The notes under the pieces: model-generated
Database searches by the model: none
What the model was told of the DNA's origin: nothing
The model's input: only the letters and a program-made list of their open reading frames with translations
Source: FEN-1219 sp036563665
Lineage (GTDB): Bacteria; Pseudomonadota; Gammaproteobacteria; Steroidobacterales; Rariloculaceae
Assembly: GCA_036563665.1 (NCBI GenBank)
Contig: DATCLY010000005.1
Span: 34,421 to 98,420 of the forward strand
DNA length: 64,000 bases
Reading direction: 5' to 3'
Position numbers and translations under genes: made by a program
Shown: positions 36,084 through 42,564 of the stretch, piece after piece
Layout: each line of letters opens with the position of its first letter
How positions within the stretch are numbered: the first letter of the stretch is position 1

Positions 36084-37063
36084 GCGCGCGTCCCTACGTC
36101 GCACGCGAGGAGATCGAGCGCGCCGCCGAGCGCATTCGGCCGGTGGTGCCGCCGACGCCGTGCATCAGCTGGCCGCAGCTCAACGCGCTCGCGGGCTGCG
36201 AGGTGTGGGTGAAGCACGAGAACCACACGCCCATCGGCGCGTTCAAGATTCGCGGCGGGCTCGTGTACATGAGCGAGCTGCGCGAGCGCGAGCCCGCCGT
36301 GCGAGGCGTGGTCACGGGCACGCGCGGCAACCACGGCCAGAGCGTGGCGCTGGCCGCCGCGAAGGCGGGGCTCGCGGCGACCGTGGTCGTGCCGCACGGC
36401 AACAGCGCCGAGAAGAACGCCGCCATGCGCGCGTTCGGCGCGCGCGTCATCGAGCACGGGAAGGATTTCCAGGAAGCGCTCGAGCACGCGTTGCTGCTCG
36501 CCGAGCGCGACGGCCTGCATTTCGTGCCGGCATTCGACCGGCGCCTCGTGGTCGGCGTCGCCACCTACGCTTGGGAGCTCTTCCACGAGCATCCGGATCT
36601 CGACCGCGTGTACGTGCCCATCGGGCTCGGCTCCGGCATCTGCGGCGTGGCCGCCGCCCGGGACGCGCTCGGCTTGCGCACGCGCATCGTGGGCGTGGTG
36701 GCCGACTCGGCGCCGGCCTACGCACGGTCGTTCGCGGCGCGCGCGGCGGCGGAGGCGCCGGTCGCCGACACGGTCGCGGACGGCGTGGCCTGCCGCAAGC
36801 CGAACGACGAAGCCCTCGGCGTGATCCTGACGCGCGTGGAACGCGTGCTCGCGATCGGCGAGGACGCGATTCGCCGCGCGATGTGCAGCTACTACGTCGC
36901 CACGCACAACGTGGCGGAAGGTGCGGGCGCGCTCGCGCTCGCCGCCGTGCTCCAGGAGCGGCCTGCGCGCGACGAGCGCGTGGCCGTGATCTTGAGCGGC
37001 GGCAACGTCGATTGGCCGGTGCTGCGTGCCGCGATGGACTCCTCGTATCGGCTCGATCGATAG
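36080..37063 (+). CDS. PLP-dependent threonine/serine dehydratase-family protein
   Basis: 327 residues from GTG 36080, overlapping the NnrS stop (GTGA). Fold-type II PLP enzyme: KHENHTPIGAFKIRGG carries the PLP lysine, TRGNHGQSVALAAA binds the substrate carboxylate and the glycine loop is PIGLGSGICGVAAA. No C-terminal ACT domain, so a catabolic, non-allosteric enzyme. Resembles threonine dehydratase/hydroxyectoine-utilisation dehydratase-like proteins; substrate undetermined. No signal peptide. Confidence 0.85.
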   Translation: MSARPYVAREEIERAAERIRPVVPPTPCISWPQLNALAGCEVWVKHENHTPIGAFKIRGGLVYMSELREREPAVRGVVTGTRGNHGQSVALAAAKAGLAATVVVPHGNSAEKNAAMRAFGARVIEHGKDFQEALEHALLLAERDGLHFVPAFDRRLVVGVATYAWELFHEHPDLDRVYVPIGLGSGICGVAAARDALGLRTRIVGVVADSAPAYARSFAARAAAEAPVADTVADGVACRKPNDEALGVILTRVERVLAIGEDAIRRAMCSYYVATHNVAEGAGALALAAVLQERPARDERVAVILSGGNVDWPVLRAAMDSSYRLDR

Positions 37064-37154
37064 TCGGCGTCGAATAATTTCGTTTGTCTCTCCGCGGACC
37101 GGGAGCTAACTTCCGGGCTTGCACACGCCCCGCACCAGGGAGCACGCGGAGATC

Positions 37155-37481
37155 ATGAAGAAGTATCTGCTGATCGAGTCGAACGATCCGTTCGACAACC
37201 GCGGCGTCGAGCGCTTCTACGGCCTGGCCGCGCAGCTCGCGTCGCTGGATCACCAAGTGACGCTGTTCCTCGTACAGAACGGCGTGCTGCCCGCGCGGCG
37301 CGGGGCGGCGGCGCCGGGTCTCGAGGCGGCGGCCGCCGCCGGCGTCGAGATCGTGGCCGACGACTTCTCGCTGCGCGAGCGGGGCATCGACGCGGCGTCG
37401 CTCGCGCCCGCAGTGCGCGCCGCTCCCATCGATCGCGTCATCGACGAGCTCGCCGCCGGCGCACGCGCGATCTGGCATTGA
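37155..37481 (+). CDS. DsrE-family protein 1 (lacks the cysteine)
   Basis: 108 residues from ATG 37155 with GGAGAT upstream. DsrE/TusD-like fold: KKYLLIESNDPFDNRGVERFYGLAAQLA followed by VTLFLVQNGVLPARRG. It contains no cysteine, so cannot itself carry persulfide; such members act as structural partners in DsrEFH-type complexes. First of three adjacent DsrE-like genes. Confidence 0.7.
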   Translation: MKKYLLIESNDPFDNRGVERFYGLAAQLASLDHQVTLFLVQNGVLPARRGAAAPGLEAAAAAGVEIVADDFSLRERGIDAASLAPAVRAAPIDRVIDELAAGARAIWH

Positions 37482-37496
37482 GGTCGGAGAAGCCGC

Positions 37497-37910
37497 ATGA
37501 CCGCCAAGACCACCCTCACGTTCCTCCTCATGGACGGCCCGTTCGAGAACGCGCGCAGCACGACGGCGATGAGGCTCATCGACGCCGCGGTGCGGCGCGG
37601 TCACGACGTGAACGTCTTCGCCTACGAAGGCGCCGTGAGCCTCGCGTTCGCGAAGCAGACCGCGCACGCGAACGCGCTCCATGGGCGCAACGCCGAGGAA
37701 GAGAACCATCCGCTGCCGCGCAAGTGGATCGCGGCGCTGATGGCGAAGGCCGCGGAGCAGGGCACCCAGCTGCGCTGGGTGAACTGCGGGTTGTGCGTGG
37801 ACGAGCGCGGCGTCAACGAAGCGATCCCCGGCACGAGCCGCGGCGGCCCGGCGGATTTCTGGAAGATGACGCTCGCTTCCGACAACACGCTCGTGATCCC
37901 CACCAAGTAG
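37497..37910 (+). CDS. DsrE-family protein 2 (with CxxC-like site)
   Basis: 137 residues, ATG 37497 with GTCGGAGAAG upstream, 15 bp after the previous stop. TLTFLLMDGPFENARSTTAMRLIDAA is the DsrE N-terminal core. VNCGLCVDERGV carries two cysteines at the position of the persulfide-bearing Cys of DsrE/TusD. Probably the active sulfur-carrying subunit of the trio. Confidence 0.78.
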   Translation: MTAKTTLTFLLMDGPFENARSTTAMRLIDAAVRRGHDVNVFAYEGAVSLAFAKQTAHANALHGRNAEEENHPLPRKWIAALMAKAAEQGTQLRWVNCGLCVDERGVNEAIPGTSRGGPADFWKMTLASDNTLVIPTK

Positions 37911-37920
37911 GCGACCGCCC

Positions 37921-38307
37921 ATGAAAGTGAAAGTGCTGAACATCGTGGAGACGGCCTACCGTGCCACGCTCGAGGAGCAGGACGACCCCGTGATCTGGCT
38001 CTGCCGCTCCATCCAGGGCGCGGGCGCTGGCGTCGACGTGCTGCTCGTGGGAAACGCCGTGAATTATCTCGCCCGCGATCAGGACGCGAGCGGCTTGTCG
38101 TTCGGCGGCGAGCGGCAAACGCAGCCGCCGCGGCTCGCGGCGGATCTCGAGCAGCTCATGGCCGCGGGCGGCGCCGTGTTCGCCGCGCGCGAGGACGCGG
38201 CGGAGCGGGGGCTCGCCCGGGAGCGCTGCATCGAGGGCGTGGAGTGGCTCGACCGAGCCGACGTCGCACCGCTGCTCGATCGCTACGACCGCATCTGGTA
38301 CTGGTGA
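37921..38307 (+). CDS. DsrE-family-like protein 3
   Basis: 128 residues, ATG 37921, 10 bp after the previous stop. KVKVLNIVETAYRATLEEQDD and VDVLLVGNAVNYLARDQ fit the DsrE-like alpha/beta core, but the family assignment is weaker than for its neighbours. Cysteines in WLCRSI and ERCIEG could carry sulfur. Tight spacing indicates one operon of three, reminiscent of dsrEFH/tusBCD in number, without tusE or dsrC nearby. Confidence 0.62.
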   Translation: MKVKVLNIVETAYRATLEEQDDPVIWLCRSIQGAGAGVDVLLVGNAVNYLARDQDASGLSFGGERQTQPPRLAADLEQLMAAGGAVFAAREDAAERGLARERCIEGVEWLDRADVAPLLDRYDRIWYW

Positions 38308-38360
38308 GCGAATCGCGGCTGCTGCGCCGCAGATCGCGGGCTCGGGCGTTGCCGCAGGGG

Positions 38361-38467
38361 CCCGTCCATGCAGATCCCCTTCCAGGAACGGCGTGAATAC
38401 GTCCCTGTAGCCTCGCGCGCGCGTATCCTGCGCGCGAGCGTCCTGGAAGGGGGTCTGCATGGACGGG
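38361..38467. repeat. 107-bp MITE-like inverted-repeat element
   Basis: Terminal arms of 27 nt (38361-38387 and 38441-38467) are reverse complements with one mismatch (CCCGTCCATGCAGATCCCCT at the left end). An inner dyad CTCGCGCGC/GCGCGCGAG lies between them. The right end runs into the 22-nt dispersed repeat. No coding potential. Looks like a non-autonomous mobile or REP-derived element. Confidence 0.75.
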
Positions 38468-38484
38468 CCTGACACCTCGTCGCG
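38463..38484. repeat. 22-nt dispersed repeat, copy 2
   Basis: Identical to 34650-34671. It overlaps the last five bases of the 107-bp inverted-repeat element, so it may be an insertion-flank or a boundary motif. Confidence 0.75.
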
Positions 38485-38498
38485 GGTTTGTGCGCGAA

Positions 38499-38528
38499 GA
38501 TCGCGCTCGAAAGCCGCCCCCACAGGCC
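38499..38528. repeat. Degenerate half REP, copy 4
   Basis: GATCGCGCTCGAAAGCCGCC and the following CCCACAGGCC match the left arm of REP copies 1-2 with a few changes; the partner arm is missing. Located before the small acidic protein gene. Confidence 0.6.
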
Positions 38529-38560
38529 TTTTGCGGGATCGCGCTTGCTGTCGCGCGCTG

Positions 38561-38752
38561 CTAGTCCTTTGCGTCTTCGTCTTCCTGCGGGTGGTCGTGC
38601 GCGTGCAGGCCGTAGTCGTCCTGTAGCTCGTGCAGATAGCAGGCGGGCGACGCGTACTCGCGCGGGCCCTCGTCCTCCTCGTCGTCGGGCGGGGTCGTCG
38701 CGCCGGTGTTCGCCTTCACAGCGTCGCGCTCGTCGCGCTTGTCGTCTTGCAT
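38561..38752 (-). CDS. Small acidic hypothetical protein with SPACYLHEL motif
   Basis: 63 residues, ATG 38752 with GAGGA eight bases upstream. Very hydrophilic and acidic (DDEEDEGPRE, HPQEDEDAKD). The central YASPACYLHELQDDYGL resembles a short conserved motif (SPACxLHE) seen in small uncharacterised proteobacterial proteins. Function unknown; the lone Cys next to His suggests metal or redox involvement only as a guess. Confidence 0.6.
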   Translation of the reverse strand: MQDDKRDERDAVKANTGATTPPDDEEDEGPREYASPACYLHELQDDYGLHAHDHPQEDEDAKD

Positions 38753-38794
38753 CGGTTCGTTCCTCGCGCTCGCCGCGCGCGTAGCCGCTCGGCG

Positions 38795-40111
38795 TCAGAA
38801 GCCCTCGAGCAGCACCACGTTGGCCGTGGAGGCGTCGGGGCCGTTCGTAGCGAGCACGGTGTAGACACCCCCGTTCGCCACCGTGATCGGCACCCGCTCG
38901 CTGACCGTCACGCCGTCCTGGTTGAACAGCAGGATCTCGTACGTGCCGGCCACGCGCTCGACGTACTGCGTGGCGCCGGGTGCGGCCAGGGCCGTATCGG
39001 GCAAACGCACGGTCGGATCGCCGCCGACGTCGAGCACGTAGAACTGCAGGAGCGAGAACTGGCTCGCGCCGTTCACGAGCGCGATCTTGGCGCGGTCCGC
39101 CACCGGCCGGCGATCGTCGACCACGGCCACCATCTTCACCGACCCCGCCTCGGGCACGCCGGCCACGACCGCCGTGTAAGAGCGGCCCGCGGCGGCGGTG
39201 ATGGCGAGCGTCGTCTCTACCGCGCCGGGGTTGCCGGCCGGGGTGACGCCGAATTCGTTGCTCCCCGGCGCTATGGTCACGTACGGGGACGCCGCGCCGA
39301 ACGGCACGGCCGCGAGCAAGGGCTGGCCGCCCGCCGTCACGTCCCGCGCGGCGCCGTCGCTGACCGCGTTCACCACGCGAATGGCCGACGTGGCGTTCTG
39401 GTCGAGGAGGGGCGTCGATCCGTCCCGCACGAGCAGCACGCGACGCGTGTCGGTGCCTTGATTGGCGGCGTCCACGATCACGAGCAGGGTGGTGGCGCCG
39501 CCCGCGAGCACGGCCGTGTTGGACTGGAACAGCACGTTGGCAGGATTGCCGGGCTCCGTGAGCGTGACGACGTACTCGCCCCCCGCGCGCGTCATCGGCG
39601 CGGTGCTCTGGGTGAACGCGAGCGTCCCGAGCGGCGTGGCCGTCGCGAGATCCGCGCCGGCCGGCTCGACGAAGACGTCCACCGGCCCTTGGGCGGGCCC
39701 CGCGTGCACGGCCAGCAGCTGTGCGTCGCTGCCCTCGGGATGCGGCGTCTCCAGGATGATCGGCGCGATCACCCCGCCCACCTCGGCGAGGACGAACGTG
39801 TAGTCCGTGCCCGCCGCCACCGCTTTCGAGAACGACTGCCGGACGGGCGCCTGGCCGGGCGGCACCGTCTGCGCGTGGAAGTCGTAGGTGTCCTCGTCGA
39901 AACTGAGCACGCCCGAGGCCGCGCCGTACTCCAGCGCCTGCGACACGGCGAGGCGCTGCTCGCGGTAGAACTCGATGGCCGGCGCGCTGGGCGCGGCGTG
40001 CACGACTTGCACGTTGGTCTTCGGCGGTGCCTTGCGCCCCTGCTCGCAGCCGAAGCAGGCGGCGACCGTCAGGAGGACCAGGCTCAAGCGTATGGCGCTG
40101 CGCATCGTCAT
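38795..40111 (-). CDS. DUF4397-repeat lipoprotein
   Basis: 438 residues from ATG 40111 (an ATG two codons on is also possible). Lipoprotein signal with Cys after LTVAACFG. Four tandem beta-rich repeats each opening with a motif of the type VxVVHAxPxAP: NVQVVHAAPSAPAIEFY, LLAVHAGPAQGPVDVFV, AIRVVNAVSDGAARDV and KIALVNGASQFSLLQFY, consistent with DUF4397. Likely exposed in the periplasm or on the surface. Divergent from the DUF3187 gene. Confidence 0.78.
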   Translation of the reverse strand: MTMRSAIRLSLVLLTVAACFGCEQGRKAPPKTNVQVVHAAPSAPAIEFYREQRLAVSQALEYGAASGVLSFDEDTYDFHAQTVPPGQAPVRQSFSKAVAAGTDYTFVLAEVGGVIAPIILETPHPEGSDAQLLAVHAGPAQGPVDVFVEPAGADLATATPLGTLAFTQSTAPMTRAGGEYVVTLTEPGNPANVLFQSNTAVLAGGATTLLVIVDAANQGTDTRRVLLVRDGSTPLLDQNATSAIRVVNAVSDGAARDVTAGGQPLLAAVPFGAASPYVTIAPGSNEFGVTPAGNPGAVETTLAITAAAGRSYTAVVAGVPEAGSVKMVAVVDDRRPVADRAKIALVNGASQFSLLQFYVLDVGGDPTVRLPDTALAAPGATQYVERVAGTYEILLFNQDGVTVSERVPITVANGGVYTVLATNGPDASTANVVLLEGF

Positions 40112-40235
40112 CGTTCGGCTGTTCCGAGGGCGGCGGGCCCGCGAAGGGGTGTAGATGGTACCGCCTGAGCCCGGCAAAGACGAACCGCCGCGGCCGCTCC
40201 GCTACAATGCGCCCCCTGTCTCGGAACAGCAGCGA

Positions 40236-41276
40236 ATGCCGAGCGATTGGAACGCGGCGGCTCGGGCGGGTGGGCGCCGGCCGCTGCTGCGGGAGACCTG
40301 CGGCCGGCTCCGGCGGTGCAGGACATGGGCGGCGCTCGTCGCGAGCGCGGCGGCCTGCTGCGCGCAGGCGCAGGAGGCGGAGCCGTTCGCAATCCGCAAC
40401 TTGAACCCTTTGACGGCCGTGTTCGGGCTGCCCACCTGGGGCGGCGTTCCGGAGCGCACCACGCTCGCGTTCACGAGCGATGCGGCCAACCACTATCGGC
40501 TGTCTTCGCGCGGCGCGGAGTGGCTCGTCCTCGACGGCGAAACCTGGCGCGCGGGCGTGAGGCTCGAGGTGCCCGTCGGCTCGCGCTGGAGCGTGGCCGT
40601 GGAGGCACCCTATGTGCGGCAATCGGGCGGCGTGTTGGACGACCCGATCGACGCCTGGCACGCCGCCTTCGGGCTGCCCGACGGCGGCCGCAATCTCCGC
40701 GAGGAGGATGCGCTGCTGTTCGCGCTCGCGAACGGCGCCGGCCCGTTCTTTTGGCTGGATCGTCGCGATGGAGGATGGGGCGACGCGCAGCTCGGGGTCG
40801 CGCGGCGCATCGGCGCGGGCGAGGGCTATACGGTGCGGGCCACGGTCAAGCTCGCCACCGGCGAGGAGTCGCTGCTCGCGGGCAGCGGCTCCACGGACTG
40901 GTCGCTGACGCTTTTTCGATCTGCGGCGTCGACGGTCGCCGGCCGACCGTTCGGGTATTTCTGGGGCGTGGGCGCGCTCGCGCTGGGCGAGCCCGAGCGC
41001 ATCGCGTTCGATGCGGAACGGACCGCCTATGTCGGCCTCGTGGGCGGCGGCTGGCAGGTCTGGCCCCGCTTCGGTCTCAAGGCGCAGCTCGACGTCCACG
41101 GCGCGCTGTACGATTCGCCGCTCGAGGAAATCGGGGAGAGCGCCTGGCTCGCCACGTTCGGCGCGTTCGCCCGCGTTGGCCGACGCGGGCTCCTGGAGGT
41201 GGCCATCGTCGAGGACGTCGCGGTCAGCACCGCGCCGGACGTCGCGCTGCACGCCCGGCTGCAGTGGACGTGGTGA
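40236..41276 (+). CDS. DUF3187-like outer-membrane protein
   Basis: 346 residues from ATG 40236. N-terminal signal ending CCAQAQ, then NLNPLTAVFGLPTW and a series of alternating amphipathic strands (WSVAVEAPYVRQSGGVLD, VRATVKLATGEESLL, LLEVAIVEDVAVSTAPDV) ending in a C-terminal aromatic (QWTW), as expected for a beta-barrel. The overall pattern matches DUF3187. No known ligand. Confidence 0.65.
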   Translation: MPSDWNAAARAGGRRPLLRETCGRLRRCRTWAALVASAAACCAQAQEAEPFAIRNLNPLTAVFGLPTWGGVPERTTLAFTSDAANHYRLSSRGAEWLVLDGETWRAGVRLEVPVGSRWSVAVEAPYVRQSGGVLDDPIDAWHAAFGLPDGGRNLREEDALLFALANGAGPFFWLDRRDGGWGDAQLGVARRIGAGEGYTVRATVKLATGEESLLAGSGSTDWSLTLFRSAASTVAGRPFGYFWGVGALALGEPERIAFDAERTAYVGLVGGGWQVWPRFGLKAQLDVHGALYDSPLEEIGESAWLATFGAFARVGRRGLLEVAIVEDVAVSTAPDVALHARLQWTW

Positions 41277-41368
41277 GCGCACGACGTCGCCTTCCGCAAT
41301 AGATAAGGAGGCGCGTTCTCTTATAGCTTCGAGAAACGATGGGTAACACTCTGAACCGGAACAGGATT

Positions 41369-41800
41369 ATGTCGGCGTTCCGCGCGGGCTGCTGGGCCTG
41401 CGTCGCGGCGGTGCTCGTCGCGGGCTGCGGCCCGCGGCAGCCGGCCGACGAGGGCGCGGCCGACCCGGCTGCGGCGAGCGGCGGCCCCGATCTCGAGCGC
41501 GGCGAGCGTTTGGCGCTCGCCTGCGCCGCCTGCCACACGTTCGGCGCCGGCGAGCCGCACAACGTCGGGCCGAACCTGCACGGCGTGTTCGGCCGCCCTG
41601 CGGCCACGGCCCCCGGGTTCGACTATTCCGACGCGCTCGAGTCGTCGGGGCTCGTGTGGACGCCGGAGGCGCTCGAGCGCTGGCTCGCCGATCCGCTCGG
41701 CTTCGTGCCGGGCACGACGATGGCCTTCACGGGCTACCAGAAGCCCGCGGACCGGGCGGACCTGATCGCCTATCTGCAGCAGGTCACGGCCTCGGAATGA
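41369..41800 (+). CDS. Lipoprotein class I cytochrome c
   Basis: 143 residues from ATG 41369 (AGGA just upstream); ATG 41339 would add ten residues and is possible. Lipobox VAGC, an Ala/Pro-rich linker, then a c2-like heme domain: CAACH at 52-56, HNVGPNLHGVFGR and axial Met in GTTMAFTGY. Membrane-anchored periplasmic electron carrier, perhaps to a terminal oxidase. The closest oxidase genes are not in the window. Confidence 0.88.
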   Translation: MSAFRAGCWACVAAVLVAGCGPRQPADEGAADPAAASGGPDLERGERLALACAACHTFGAGEPHNVGPNLHGVFGRPAATAPGFDYSDALESSGLVWTPEALERWLADPLGFVPGTTMAFTGYQKPADRADLIAYLQQVTASE

Positions 41801-41849
41801 GGGTCCGCCGCAGTCGAGTTTCTTTACGTTTCCTGCGCGCTGCCGGCGC

Positions 41850-41863
41850 GTGACACGCGTCAC
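41850..41863. promoter_or_regulatory. 14-bp perfect palindrome, possible Crp/Fnr-type site
   Basis: GTGACACGCGTCAC reads the same on both strands. TGAC-N4-GTCA has the half-site spacing of FNR-like regulators (TTGAT-N4-ATCAA) but not the consensus. It is 50 bp after the cytochrome stop and 65 bp before the DUF5658 gene. Confidence 0.35.
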
Positions 41864-41927
41864 ACGGCGGCGCCGCAGCGGTCGGCCTGGTTCTTGCATC
41901 GCCCGCGGCGTCATTGGAAGCAGGGCA

Positions 41928-42461
41928 ATGATGGCGAGCACGATGGAAGCGAGCGCCCGGCGTGCCCGGGGGCAGGGAGAGCCCGGTCTGGTCCACCTCC
42001 GGATCGAGCAAGGCGTGGTCATCCCCGAGCGCCGGAGGGGCTACGATCGCCGGCAGAGGCTCCTCTGGAGCTTCGTGCGCGGCGGCCTCACGCCGCGCCG
42101 GCGGGGCGGCCGGCGGGCCGGGGACGGGCAGCTGCACGTCGACTGGCACGAGCCGCATCTGCTGTTCCTGGCGCTGGCCATCGTGGCGCTCAGCGTGGTG
42201 GACGCCTTTCTCACGGTGACGCTGCTCGCGGGCGGGGCGTACGAGGCGAATCCCGTCATGGCCTACGTCCTGCGCGATTACCCGGCCCTGTTCGCGGCCG
42301 TGAAGATGGCGTTCACGGGAGCGGGCGTGATCGTGCTCGTGGCCCTCGCCCGCGCCACGGTTTTCAACCTCGTGCGCGTGAGCGCCGTGATTCATTGGTG
42401 CCTGGCCGGCTATCTGGCGCTCGTCGCTTACGAATGGTGGCTGCTGCAGTCGCTGCCGTGA
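41928..42461 (+). CDS. DUF5658-domain membrane protein
   Basis: 177 residues from ATG 41928 (GCAGGG upstream; ATG 41931 is an alternative). Basic cytosolic N-terminal half rich in Arg, then about four transmembrane helices: LLFLALAIVALSVVDAFLTV, AAVKMAFTGAGVIVLVALA and WCLAGYLALVAYEWWLL. The motif GGAYEANPVMAYVL is the DUF5658 signature. Function unknown. Confidence 0.7.
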   Translation: MMASTMEASARRARGQGEPGLVHLRIEQGVVIPERRRGYDRRQRLLWSFVRGGLTPRRRGGRRAGDGQLHVDWHEPHLLFLALAIVALSVVDAFLTVTLLAGGAYEANPVMAYVLRDYPALFAAVKMAFTGAGVIVLVALARATVFNLVRVSAVIHWCLAGYLALVAYEWWLLQSLP

Positions 42462-42471
42462 GTTGCCGCGT

Positions 42472-42499
42472 TTGATCTTGGCGGGCGTTTGGCTACACT
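42472..42499 (+). promoter_or_regulatory. Candidate sigma-70 promoter of sucABlpd
   Basis: TTGATC (42472-42477), 16-bp spacer, TACACT (42494-42499), giving a leader of about 60 nt before the sucA ATG at 42565. Good match to consensus for this GC-rich genome. Confidence 0.5.
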
Positions 42500-42508
42500 G
42501 CCCGCCTT

Positions 42509-42558
42509 CGACTACGGCGCTTCGAAGCCGCGCGGCTGTTTGCGGCTCGCCGTAGTCG
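42509..42558 (+). other. Structured 5' leader of sucA
   Basis: CGACTACGGCG (42509-42519) pairs perfectly with CGCCGTAGTCG (42548-42558), enclosing a second hairpin AGCCGC/GCGGCT (42526-42537). The structure ends 6 bp before the sucA ATG, and no Shine-Dalgarno is visible in that gap. A translation-control element is possible. sucA leader RNA motifs are known in other proteobacteria; identity with them was not established. Confidence 0.55.
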
Positions 42559-42564
42559 GCGCTG

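Noticed and set aside
37155..38307. Calling the three DsrE-like genes tusBCD
   Set aside because: The first lacks any cysteine and the third matches weakly; no tusE or tusA is adjacent, so the specific assignment is not supported.
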